The notes under the pieces are model-generated. The model was not told where the DNA came from. It saw only the letters and a program-made list of their open reading frames with translations, and did no database searches. The position numbers and the translations under genes are program-made. A stretch of DNA of 64,000 nucleotides. Origin: Halictus rubicundus. Taxonomy: Eukaryota; Arthropoda; Insecta; Hymenoptera; Halictidae. Below are positions 28,649-41,401 of this stretch, piece by piece. The stretch lies in NCBI RefSeq assembly GCF_050948215.1, contig NW_027488644.1:620001-684000 (forward strand), read 5' to 3'. The number at the start of each line of letters is the position of its first letter. The stretch's first letter is position 1.

Positions 28649-29206
28649 ACTATACGATATTATAGAGGATAGGATAGGATAGAGAATATGATAGGATAGA
28701 GGATAGGATAGGATGGAGGATAGGATAGGATTAAGGATACGATAGGATAGATGATAGGATAGGATAGAGGATAGGATAGAGGATTGGATAGGATAGAGGA
28801 TAGGATAGGATAGAGGATAGGATAGGATAGAGGATAGGATAGGATTCGAGATAGGATAGGATAGATGATAGGATAGGATAGAGGATAGGATAGAGGAGTG
28901 GATAGAATAGAGGATAGGAAAGAGGATTGGATAGGATTGAGGATATTATGGGATACAGGATAGGATAGGATAGGATAGGATAGAGGATAGGATAGGATAG
29001 AGGATAGGATAGGGTAGAGGATAGGATAAGATAGAGGATAGGATAGGATAGAGGATAGGATAGGATAAAGGATAGGATAGGATTAAGGATATGATAGGAT
29101 ACAGAATAGGATAGGATAGAGGATAGGATAGGATAAAGGATAGGATAGGATTGAGGATAGAATAGGATAGATGATAGGATAGGATAGAGGATAGAATAGG
29201 ATAGAG

Positions 29207-29289
29207 GATACGATATTATACAGGATACGATTTTATAGACGATATTATAGGATAGAGCACCGGATAGGACATGGGATACGATATTATAG
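29207..29289 (+). repeat. CACCGG cassette, block B copy 4
   Basis: Partner of 6,480-6,562 at an offset of 22,727, 641 bp after copy 3. The downstream GATACGATATTATAG seen in block A is missing. Confidence 0.85.
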
Positions 29290-29597
29290 AGGATAGGATA
29301 GGATACAGAATAGGATAGGATAGAGGAGAGGATAGGATAGAGGATAGGATAGGATTGGAGATAGGATAGGATAGATGATAGGATAGGATAGAGGATAGGA
29401 TAGAGGATTGGATAGGATAGAGGATAGGATAGAGGATTGGATAGGATTGAGGATATTATGGGATAGAGGATAGGATAGGATAGGATAGGATAGAGGATAG
29501 GATAGGATAGAGGATAGGATAGGATAAAGGATAGGATAGGATTGAGGATAGAATAGGATAGATGATAGGATAGGATAGAGGATAGAATAGGATAGAG

Positions 29598-29680
29598 GAT
29601 ACGATATTATACAGGATACGATTTTATAGACGATATTATAGGATAGAGCACCGGATAGGACATGGGATACGATATTATAG
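29598..29680 (+). repeat. CACCGG cassette, block B copy 5 (extra copy)
   Basis: It lies 391 bp (23 x 17) after copy 4 and has no partner in block A. The bases before and after it repeat those around copy 4 (GATACAGAATAGG, then GAGGAGAGG). A 391-bp tandem duplication after the block duplication explains it, or a matching loss in block A. Confidence 0.85.
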
Positions 29681-31940
29681 AGGATAGGATAGGATACAGA
29701 ATAGGATAGGATAGAGGAGAGGATATGATAGAGGATAGGATAGGATTGGAGATAGGATAGGATAGATGATAGGATAGGATAGAGGATAGGATAGAGGATT
29801 GGATAGGATAGAGGATAGGATAGAGGATTGGATAGGATTGAGGATATTATGGGATAGAGGATAGGATAGGATAGGATAGGATATATGATAGGATAGGATA
29901 GAGGATAGGATAGGATAGAGGATAGGATAGGATAAAGGATAGGATAGGATTGAGGATAGAATAAGATAGATGATAGGATAGGATAGAGGATAGGATAGGA
30001 TAGAAGATAGGATAGGATAGATGATAGGTTACAGGATTGGATAGGATAGAGGATACGATACGATAGAGGATAGGATAGGATAGACGATAGGATAGGGGAT
30101 TGGATAGGATAGAGGATAGGATAGGATAGAGGATAGGGTAGGATTGAGGATAGGTTAGGATAGAGGATAGGATAGAGAATAGAGGATAGGATAGGATTGA
30201 GGATAGGATAGGATAGAGGATAGAATAGGATAGAGGATACGATAGGATAGAGCATAGGATAGGGTAGAGGATAGGATAGGATAGATGATAGGATAGAGGA
30301 TACGATACGATAGAGGATAGGATAGGATAGAGGGTAGGATAGAACATTGAATAGTATTGAGGATATTATGGGATAGAGGATAGGATAGGATAGGATAGGA
30401 TAGAGGATAGGATAGGATATATGATATTATAGGATGGATGATACGATATCATAGAGGATAGGATAGGGTAGAGGATAGGATAAGATAGAGGATAGGATAG
30501 GGTAGAGGATAGGATAAGATAGAGGATAGGATAGAATAGAGTACAGGATAGTATAGAGGATAAGATAATATAGAGAATAGGATAGGATAGAGGATAGGAC
30601 AGGATAGAGGATAGGATAGGATAGAGGATAGGATAGGATAGAGGATAGGATAGGATAGATGAAAAGATAGAGGATTGGATAGGATAGAGGATACGATACG
30701 ATAGAGGATAGGATAGGATAGAGGGTAGGATAGAGAATTGAATAGGATTGAGGATATTATGGGATAGAGGATAGGATAGGATAGGATAGGATAGGATAGG
30801 ATAGAAGATATGATAGGCTAGGATAGAGGATAGGATAGGATTGAGGATAGGATAGGATAGAGGATAGGATAGGATTGAGGATAGCATAGGATTGAGGATA
30901 GGATAGGATAGAGAGTAGGATAGGATAGAGGATAGGATAGGATAGAGGATAGGATAGAGGGTTGGATAGGATTGAGGATATTATGGGATAGAGGATAGGA
31001 TATAATAGGATAGAGGATAGGATAGGATAGAGGATAGGATACAGGATTGGATAGGATTGAGGATATTATGGGATAGAGGATAGGATAGGATAGGGGATAG
31101 GATGGATAGAGGATAGGATAGGATAGAGGATATGATAGGCTAGGATAGAGAATAGGATAGGATTGAGGATAGGATAGGATAGAGGATAGGATAGGATTGA
31201 GGATAGGATTGGATGCAGGATAGGATAGTATATATGATATTATGGGATGGAGGATACGATATTATAGAGGATAGGATAGGATAGAGGATAGGATAGAGGA
31301 TAGAGGATAGAGGATACGATATTATGGAGGATAGGATAGGATAGACGATAGGATAAGGGATTGGATAGGATAGAGGATAGGATAGGATAGAGGATATTAT
31401 AGGTTAGAGGATAGGATAGGATAGAGGACAGGATAGGATAGAGGATAGGATTGGATAGATGGTAGGATAATATAGAGAATAGCATATGATAGAGGATAGG
31501 ATAGGACAGAGAATAGGATAGGATAGAGGATAGAATAGGATAGGATAGAGGATAGAATAGGATAGAGGATAGGATAGGATAGGATAGAGGATAGGATAGG
31601 ATAGGATAGAGGATAGGATAGGATAGACGATAGGATAGAGGATAGGATTGAGGATATTATGGGATAGAGGAAAGGATAGGATAGATGATAGGATAGAGGA
31701 TTGGATAGGATAGAGGATACGATACGATAGAGGATAGGATAGGATAGGATAGAGGATAGGATAGGATAGGATAGAGGATAGGATAGGATAGACGATAGGA
31801 TAGAGGATAGGATTGAGGATATTATGGGATAGAGGAAAGGATAGGATAGATGATAGGATAGAGGATTGGATAGGATAGAGGATACGATACGATAGAGGAT
31901 AGGATAGGATACAGGATAGGATAGGATAGAGGGTAGGATA

Positions 31941-32917
31941 GCGGATTGGATTGGATAGATTATACGATACGATAGAGGATAGGATAGGATAGAGGATAGG
32001 ATAGGACAGAGGATAGGATAGGATAGAGTACAGGATAGTATAGAGGATAAGATAGGATAGAGGATAGGATAGGATAGAGGATAGGATAGTATAGAGGATA
32101 GGATAGAACAGAGAATAGGATAGGATAGAGGATAGGATAGGATAGAGGATAGGATAGGCTACGATAGAGGATAGGATAGGATAGGATAGAGGATAGGATA
32201 GGATAGGGGATAGGATAGGGTAGAGGATAGGATAGGATAGACGATAGGATAGGGGATAGTATTGAGGATATTATGGGATAGAGGAAAGGATAGGATAGAT
32301 GATAGGATAGAGGATTGGATAGGATAGAGGATACGATACGATAGAGGATAGGATAGGATACAGGATAGGATAGGATAGAGGGTAGGATAGCGGATTGGAT
32401 TGGATAGAGGATACGATACGATAGAGGATAGGATAGGACAGAGGATAGGATAGGATAGAGGATAGGATAGGATAGAGGATATGATAGGATAGAGGATAGG
32501 ATAGGATAGAGGATAGGATAGGATTGTGGATCGGATAGGATAGATGATAGGATAGGATAGAGGATAGGATAGGATTGAGGATAGGATAGAATAGAGTACA
32601 GGATAGTATAGAGGATAAGATAGGATAGAGGATAGGATAGGATAGAGGATAGGATAGGATTGAGGATATAATTGGATACAGGACAGGATAGGATATATGA
32701 TATTATAGGATAGAGGATAGGATAGGATTGAGGATATAATTGGATACAGGACAGGATAGGATATATGATATTATAGGATGGAGGATACGATATTATAGAG
32801 GATAGGATAGGATAGACGATAGGATAGGGGATTGGATAGGATAGAGGATAGGATAGGATAGAGGATAGGATAGGATTGAGGATAGGTTAGGATAGAGGAT
32901 AGGATAGAGAATAGAGG
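31941..32917 (+). repeat. GCGG composite unit, copy 2 (block B partner of copy 1)
   Basis: Anchors: GCGG at 31,941 and 32,390 (449 bp), 68-bp doublet at 32,670 and 32,738, GAGAATAGAGG at 32,907. Every spacing equals that of the copy at 8,862. Confidence 0.85.
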
Positions 32918-35881
32918 ATAGGATAGGATTGAGGATAGGATTGGATACAGGATAGGATAGGATATATGATATTATAGGATGGAGGATACGATATTATAGA
33001 GGATAGGATAGGATAGACGATAGGATAGGGGATTGGATAGAATAGAGGATAGGATAGGATAGAGGATGGGATAGGACAGAGGATAGGATAGGATAGAGGA
33101 TAGGATAGGATAGAGGATAGGATAGGATAGAAGATATGATAGGCTAGGATAGAGGATAGGATAGGATAGAGAATAGGATAGGGCAGAGGATAGGATAGGA
33201 TAGATGAAAAGATAGAGGATTGGATAGGATAGAGGATACGATACGATAGAGGATAGGATAGGATAGAGGGTAGGATAGAGAATTGAATAGGATTGAGGAT
33301 ATTATGGGATAGAGGATAGGATAGGATAGGATAGGATAGGATAGAAGATATGATAGGCTAGGATAGAGGATAGGATAGGATTGAGGATAGGATAGGATAG
33401 AGGATAGGATAGGATTGAGGATAGCATAGGATTGAGGATAGGATAGGATAGAGAGTAGGATAGGATAGAGGATAGGATAGGATGGAGGATAGGATAGAGG
33501 ATTGGATAGGATTGAGGATATTATGGGATAGAGGATAGGATATAATAGGATAGAGGATAGGATACAGGATTGGATAGGATTGAGGATATTATGGGATAGA
33601 GGATAGGATAGGATAGGGGATAGGATGGATAGAGGATAGGATAGGATAAAGGATAGGATAGGATAGAGGATAGGATAGAGGATTGGATAGGATTGAGGAT
33701 AGGATAGGATAGAGGATAGGATGGATAGAGGATAGGATAGGATAGAGGATAGGATAAGATAGAGGACAGGATAGGGTAGAGGATAGGATAAGATAGAGGA
33801 TAGGATAGGATAGAGGATATGATAGGCTAGGATAGAGAATAGGATAGGATTGAGGATAGGATAGGATAGAGGATAGGATGCGATTGAGGATAGGATTGGA
33901 TACAGGATAGGATAGTATATATGATATTATGGGATGGAGGATACGATATTATAGAGGATAGGATAGGATAGACGATAGGATAGGGGATTGGATAGGATAG
34001 AGGATAGGATAGAGGATAGAGGATAGAGGATACGATATTATGGAGGATAGGATAGGATAGACGATAGGATAAGGGATTGGATAGGATAGAGGATAGGATA
34101 GGATAGAGGATATTATAGGTTAGAGGATAGGATAGGATAGAGGACAGGATAGGATAGAGGATAGGATAGGATAGATGGTAGGATAATATAGAGAATAGCA
34201 TAGGATAGAGGATAGGATAGGACAGAGAATAGGATAGGATAGAGGATAGGATAGGATAGAGGATAGGATAGGATAGGATAGAGGATAGGATAGGATAGGA
34301 TAGGATAGAGGATAGGATAGGATAGACGATAGGATAGAGGATAGGATTGAGGATATTATGGGATATAGGAAAGGATAGGATAGATGATAGGATAGAGGAT
34401 TGGATAGGATAGAGGATACGATACGATAGAGGATAGGATGGGATAGGATAGAGGATAGGATAGGATAGGATAGAGGATATGATAGGATAGACGATAGGAT
34501 AGAGGATAGGATTGAGGATATTATGGGATAGAGGAAAGGATGGGATAGATGATAGGATAGAGGATTGGATACGATAGAGGATACGATACGATAGAGGATA
34601 GGATAGGATACAGGATAGGATAGGATAGAGGGTAGGATAGCGGATTGGATTGGATAGATTATACGATACGATAGAGGATAGGATAGGATAGAGGATAGGA
34701 TAGGACAGAGGATAGGATAGGATAGAGGATAGGATAGGATAGAGGATATGATAGGATAGAGGATAGGATAGGATAGAGGATAGGATAGGATTGAGGATCG
34801 GATAGGATAGATGATAGGATAGGATAGAGGATAGGATTGGATTGAGGATAGGATAGAATAGAGTACAGGATAGTATAGAGGATAAGATAGGATAGAGGAT
34901 AGGATAGGATAGGATAGAGGATAGGATAGGATAGGATAGGATAGAGGATAGGATAGGATAGGGGATAGGATAGGGTAGAGGATAGGATAGGATAGACGAT
35001 AGGATAGGGGATAGGATTGAGGATATTATGGGATAGAGGAAAGGATAGGATAGATGATAGGATAGAGGATTGGATAGGATAGAGGATACGATACGATAGA
35101 GGATAGGATAGGATACAGGATAGGATAGGATAGAGGGTAGGATAGCGGAGTGGATTGGATAGAGGATACGATACGATAGAGGATAGGATAGGATAGAGGA
35201 TAGGATAGGACAGAGGATAGGATAGGATTGAGGATAGGATTGGATACAGGATAGGATAGTACATATGATATTAAGGGATGGAGGATACGATATTATAGAG
35301 GATAGGACAGGATAGACGATAGGATAGGGGATTGGATAGGATAGAGGATAGGATAGAGGATAGAGGATAGAGGATACGATATTATGGAGGATAGGATAGG
35401 ATAGACGATAGGATAAGGGATTGGATAGGATAGAGGATAGGATAGGATAGAGGATATTATAGGTTAGAGGATAGGATAGGATAGAGGACAGGATAGGATA
35501 GAGGATAGGATTGGATAGATGGTAGGATAATATAGAGAATAGCATAGGATAGAGGATAGGATAAGACAGAGAATAGGATAGGATAGAGGATAGGATAGGA
35601 TAGAGGATAGGATAGGATAGGATAGATGATAGGATAGAGGATTGGATAGGATAGAGGATACGATACGATAGAGGATAGGATAGGATAGGATAGAGGATAG
35701 GATAGGATAGGATAGAGGATAGGATAGGATAGACGATAGGATAGAGGATAGGATTGAGGATATTATGGGATAGAGGAAAGGATAGGATAGATGATAGGAT
35801 AGAGGATTGGATAGGATAGAGGATACGATACGATAGAGGATAGGATAGGATACAGGATAGGATAGGATACAGGGTAGGATA

Positions 35882-36734
35882 GCGGATTGGATTGGATAGA
35901 TTATACGATACGATAGAGGATAGGATAGGATAGAGGATAGGATAGGACAGAGGATAGGATAGGATAGAGGATAGGATAGGATAGAGGATATGATAGGATA
36001 GAGGATAGGATAGGATAGAGGATAGGATAGGATAGGGGATAGGATAGGGTAGAGGATAGGATAGGATAGACGATAGGATAGGGGATAGGATTGAGGATAT
36101 TATGGGATAGATGAAAGGATAGGATAGATGATAGGATAGAGGATTGGATAGGATAGAGGATACGATACGATAGAGGATAGGATAGGATACAGGATAGGAT
36201 AGGATAGAGGGTAGGATAGCGGATTGGATTGGATAGAGGATACGATACGATAGAGGATAGGATAGGATAGAGGATAGGATAGGACAGAGGATAGGATAGG
36301 ATAGAGGATAGGATAGGATAGAGGATATGATAGGATAGAGGATAGGATAGGATAGAGGATAGGATAGGATTATGGATCGGATAGGATAGATGATAGGATA
36401 GGATAGAGGATAGGATAGGATTGAGGATAGGATAGAATAGAGTACAGGATAGTATAGAGGATAAGATAGGATAGAGGATAGGATAGGATAGAGGATAGGA
36501 TAGGATTGAGGATATAATTGGATACAGGACAGGATAGGATATATGATATTATAGGATAGAGGATAGGATAGGATTGAGGATATAATTGGATACAGGACAG
36601 GATAGGATATATGATATTGTAGGATGGAGGATACGATATTATAGAGGATTGAATAGGATAGAGGATAGGATAGGATAGAGGATAGGATAGGATTGAGGAT
36701 AGGTTAGGATAGAGGATAGGATAGAGAATAGAGG
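35882..36734 (+). repeat. GCGG composite unit, copy 3 (shortened)
   Basis: Anchors: GCGG at 35,882 and 36,219 (337 bp, 112 less than copy 1), 68-bp doublet at 36,516 and 36,584, GAGAATAGAGG at 36,724 (140 bp after the doublet instead of 169). It lies just right of the end of block B. Confidence 0.8.
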
Positions 36735-36990
36735 ATAGGATAGGATTGAGGATAGGATTGGATACAGGATAGGATAGGATATATGATATTATAGGATGGA
36801 GGATACGATATTATAGAGGATAGGATAGGATAGACGATAGGATAGGGGATTGGATAGAATAGAGGATAGGATAGGATAGAGGATAGGATAGGATTGAGGA
36901 TAGGTTAGGATTGAGGATAGGATAGGATAGAGGATAGGATAGAGGATATTATAGGAGAGAGGATATTATAGGATAGAGGATAGGACAGGA

Positions 36991-37136
36991 TTGAGGATAT
37001 AATTGGATACAGGACAGGATAGGATATATGATATTATAGGATAGAGGATAGGATAGGATTGAGGATATAATTGGATACAGGACAGGATAGGATATATGAT
37101 ATTATAGGATGGAGGATACGATATTATAGAGGATAG
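36991..37136 (+). repeat. Isolated 68-bp AATTGGATACAGG doublet
   Basis: AATTGGATACAGGACAGG begins at 37,001 and 37,069, exactly 68 bp apart. Here the doublet stands without GCGG anchors nearby, preceded by an unusual GGAGAGAGGATATTATAGG stretch near 36,950. It shows that the doublet can move separately from the composite unit. A single copy also occurs at 37,977. Confidence 0.75.
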
Positions 37137-38237
37137 GATAGGATAGACGATAGGATAGGGGATTGGATAGGAAAGAGGATAGGATAGGATAGAGGATAGG
37201 ATAGGATACAGGATAGGATTGGATAGAGGATAGAATAGGATAGAGGATAGGATAGGATTGAGGATAGAATAGGATAGAGGATAGGATAGGATTGAGGATA
37301 GGATAAGATAGAGGATAGGATAGAATAGAGTACAGGATAGTATAGAGGATAAGATAGGATAGCGGATAGGATAGGATAGAGGATAGGATAGGATTGAGGA
37401 TAGGATAGGATAGAGGATAGGATAGGATAGAGCATAGGATAGGATTGAGGATAGGATAGGATAGATGATAGGATAGGATTGAGGATAGGATGGGATAGAG
37501 GATAGGATAGAGGATATTAAAGGAGAGAGGATATTATTGGATAGAGGATAGGATAGGATTGAGGATAGGATTGGATACAGGATAGGATAGGATATATGAT
37601 ATTATGGGATGGAGGATACGATATTATAGAGGATAGGATAGGATAGACGATAGGATAGGGGATTGGATAGGATAGAGAATAGGATAGGATAGAGGATAGG
37701 ATAGGATAGAGGATAGGATAGGATAGAGGACAGGATAGGATTGAGGATAGGATAGGATAGAGGATATGATAGGCTAGGATAGAGAATAGGTTAGGATTGA
37801 GGATAGGATAGGATAGAGGATAGGATAGGATTGTGGATCGGATAGGATAGATGATAGGATAGGATAGAGGATAGGATAGGATTGAGGATAGGATAGAATA
37901 GAGTACAGGATAGTATAGAGGATAAGATAGGATAGAGGATAGGATAGGATAGAGGATAGGATAGGCTTGAGGATATAATTGGATACAGGACAGGATAGGA
38001 TATATGATATTATAGGATAGAGGATAGGATAGGATTGAGGATAGGATTGGATACAGGATAGGATAGGATATATGATATTATGGGATGGAGGATACGAAAT
38101 TATAGAGGATAGGATAGGATAGACGATAGGATAGGGGATTGGATAGGATAGAGAATAGGATAGGATAGAGGATAGTATAGGATACAGGATAGGATTGGAT
38201 AGAGGATAGAATAGGATAGAGGATAGGATAGGATTGA

Positions 38238-38877
38238 GGATAGGATAAGATAGAGGATAGGATAGAATAGAGTACAGGATAGTATAGAGGATAAGATAGG
38301 ATAGCGGATAGGATAGGATAGAGGATAGGATAGGATTGAGGATAGGATAGGATAGAGGATAGGATAGGATAGAGCATAGGATAGGATTGAGGATAGGATA
38401 GGATAGATGATAGGATAGGATAGAGCATAGGATAGGATTGAGGATAGGATAGGATAGATGATAGGATAGGATAGAGGATAGGATAGGACAGAGGATAGGA
38501 TAGGATAGAGTACAGGATAGTATAGAGGATAAGATAGGATAGAGGATAGGATAGGATAGAGGATAGGATAGTATAGAGGATAGGATAGGACAGAGAATAG
38601 GATAGGATAGAGGATAGGATAGGATAGAGGATAGGATAGGATAAGATAGAGGATAGGATAGAATAGAGTACAGGATAGTATAGAGGATAAGATAGGATAG
38701 CGGATAGGATAGGATAGAGGATAGGATAGGATTGAGGATAGGATAGGATAGAGGATAGGATAGGATAGAGCATAGGATAGGATTGAGGATAGGATAGGAT
38801 AGATGATAGGATAGGATAGAGCATAGGATAGGATTGAGGATAGGATAGGATAGATGATAGGATAGGATAGAGGATAG
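38238..38877 (+). repeat. 396-bp tandem duplication
   Basis: 38,238-38,481 matches 38,634-38,877 (244 bp, offset 396; for example GATAGCGGATAGG at 38,304 and 38,700). Both copies contain two GAGCATAGG variants, also found near 43,800 and 45,510. Confidence 0.8.
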
Positions 38878-39092
38878 AATAGAGGATTGGATAGGATAGA
38901 GGATAGGTTAGAGGATTGGATAGAATTGAGGATAGGATAGGATAGCGGCTAGGATAGGATAGAGGATAGGATAGGATAGAGGACAGGATAGGATAGAGGA
39001 TAAAATAGGATAGAGGAAAGGATAGGATAGAGGATACGATACGATAGAGGATAGGATAGGATACAGGATAGGATAGGATAGAGGGTAGGATA

Positions 39093-40086
39093 GCGGATTG
39101 GATTGGATAGATTATACGATACGATAGATGATAGGATAGGATAGAGGATAGGATAGGACAGAGGATAGGATAGGATAGAGTACAGGATAGTATAGAGGAT
39201 AAGATAGGATAGAGGATAGGATAGGATAGAGGATAGGATAGTATAGAGGATAGGATAGGACAGAGAATAGGATAGGATAGAGGATAGGATAGGATAGAGG
39301 ATAGGATAGGATACGATAGAGGATAGGATAGGATAGGATAGAGGATAGGATAGGATAGGGGATAGGATAGGGTAGAGGATAGGATAGGATAGACGATAGG
39401 ATAGGGGATAGGATTGAGGATATTATGGGATAGAGGAAAGGATAGGATAGATGATAGGATAGAGGATTGGATAGGATAGAGGATACGATACGATAGAGGA
39501 TAGGATAGGATACAGGATAGGATAGGATAGAGGGTAGGATAGCGGATTGGATTGGATAGAGGATACGATACGATAGAGGATAGGATAGGATAGAGGATAG
39601 GATAGGACAGAGGATAGGATAGGATAGAGGATAGGATAGGATAGAGGATATGATAGGATAGAGGATAGGATAGGATAGAGGATAGGATAGGATTGTGGAT
39701 CGGATAGGATAGATGATAGGATAGGATAGAGGATAGGATAGGATTGAGGATAGGATAGAATAGAGTACAGGATAGTATAGAGGATAGGATAGGATAGAGG
39801 ATAGGATAGGATAGAGGATAGGATAGGATTGAGGATATAATAGGATACAGGACAGGATAGGATATATGATATTATAGGATAGAGGATAGGATAGGATTGA
39901 GGATATAATTGGATACAGGACAGGATAGGATATATGATATTATAGGATGGAGGATACGATATTATAGAGGATAGGATAGGATAGACGATAGGATAGGGGA
40001 TTGGATAGGATAGAGGATAGGATAGGATAGAGGATAGGATAGGATTGAGGATAGGTTAGGATAGAGGATAGGATAGAGAATAGAGG
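39093..40086 (+). repeat. GCGG composite unit, copy 4
   Basis: Anchors: GCGG at 39,093 and 39,542 (449 bp), doublet at 39,839 (variant AATAGG) and 39,907 (68 bp), GAGAATAGAGG at 40,076. The GCGG-to-doublet distance is 297 bp, 17 more than in copies 1 and 2. Confidence 0.85.
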
Positions 40087-40475
40087 ATAGGATAGGATTG
40101 AGGATAGGATTGGATACAGGATAGGATAGGATATATGATATTATAGGATGGAGGATACGATATTATAGAGGATAGGATAGGATAGACGATAGGATAGGGG
40201 ATTGGATAGAATAGAGGATAGGATAGGATAGAGGATGGGATAGGACAGAGGATAGGATAGAATAGAGGATTGGATAGGATAGAGGATAGGTTAGAGGATT
40301 GGATAGAATTGAGGATAGGATAGGATAGCGGATAGGATAGGATAGAGGATAGGATAGGATAGAGGACAGGATAGGATAGAGGATAAAATAGGATAGAGGA
40401 AAGGATAGGATAGAGGATACGATACGATAGAGGATAGGATAGGATACAGGATAGGATAGGATAGAGGGTAGGATA

Positions 40476-41401
40476 GCGGATTGGATTGGATAGATTATAC
40501 GATACGATAGAGGATAGGATAGGATAGAGGATAGGATAGGATAGAGGATAGGATAGTATAGAGGATAGGATAGGACAGAGAATAGGATAGGATAGAGGAT
40601 AGGATAGGATAGAGGATAGGATAGGATACGATAGAGGATAGAATAGGATAGGATAGAGGATAGGATAGGATAGGGGATAGGATAGGGTAGAGGATAGGAT
40701 AGGATAGACGATAGGATAGGGGATAGGATTGAGGATATTATGGGATAGAGGAAAGGATAGGATAGATGATAGGATAGAGGATTGGATAGGATAGAGGATA
40801 CGATACGATAGAGGATAGGATAGGATACAGGATAGGATAGGATAGAGGGTAGGATAGCGGATTGGATTGGATAGAGGATACGATACGACAGAGGATAGGA
40901 TAGGATAGAGGATAGGATAGGACAGAGGATAGGATAGGATAGAGGATAGGATAGGATAGAGGATATGATAGGATAGAGGATAGGATAGGATAGAGGATAG
41001 GATAGGAATGTGGATCGGATAGGATAGATGATAGGATAGGATAGAGGATAGGATAGGATTGAGGATAGGATAGAATAGAGTACAGGATAGTATAGAGGAT
41101 AAGATAGCATAGAGGATAGGATAGGATAGAGGATAGGATAGGATTGAGGATATAATAGGATACAGGACAGGATAGGATATATGATATTATAGGATAGAGG
41201 ATAGGATAGGATTGAGGATATAATTGGATACAGGACAGGATAGGATATATGATATTATAGGATGGAGGATACGATATTATAGAGGATAGGATAGGATAGA
41301 CGATAGGATAGGGGATTGGATAGGATAGAGGATAGGATAGGATAGTGGATAGGATAGGATTGAGGATAGGTTAGGATAGAGGATAGGATAGAGAATAGAG
41401 G
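40476..41401 (+). repeat. GCGG composite unit, copy 5
   Basis: Anchors: GCGG at 40,476 and 40,857 (381 bp = 449 - 4 x 17), doublet at 41,154 (variant AATAGG) and 41,222 (68 bp), GAGAATAGAGG at 41,391. It shares the AATAGG variant and the 297-bp step with copy 4, so the two are close relatives. Confidence 0.85.

Larger units (their letters stand above)
20356..35106 (+). repeat. Block B of the large segmental duplication (right copy, expanded)
   Basis: This is the second copy of 1-11,638, about 3.1 kb longer. Offset jumps against block A locate the insertions: about +0.55 kb between 21.2 and 22.5 kb, about +0.2 kb near 24.3 kb, about 1.8 kb between 24.9 and 26.9 kb, +391 bp at 29.2-29.6 kb (one more CACCGG cassette) and +170 bp between 34.2 and 34.9 kb. 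A 170-bp loss near 30.65 kb goes the other way. Rare single-base variants are shared copy for copy; for example, only the first CACCGG cassette of each block reads CACCGGATTGG. The blocks are therefore derived from one ancestor and not merely built from the same unit. It holds no gene. Confidence 0.85.

Noticed and set aside
33827..35545. 572-codon minus-strand ORF and dozens of similar ORFs across the window (for example 42,366-44,078 and 22,233-23,777) as genes for Tyr/Pro/Ser-rich structural proteins
   Set aside because: The sequence is a translated satellite. All three frames read the same 17-residue cycle, ATG appears only where CAT arises by mutation (GCATAG, TATCAT and the like), ORF ends are random point changes, and neighbouring ORFs overlap in different frames. 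No domain, signal peptide, splice pattern or promoter supports coding.
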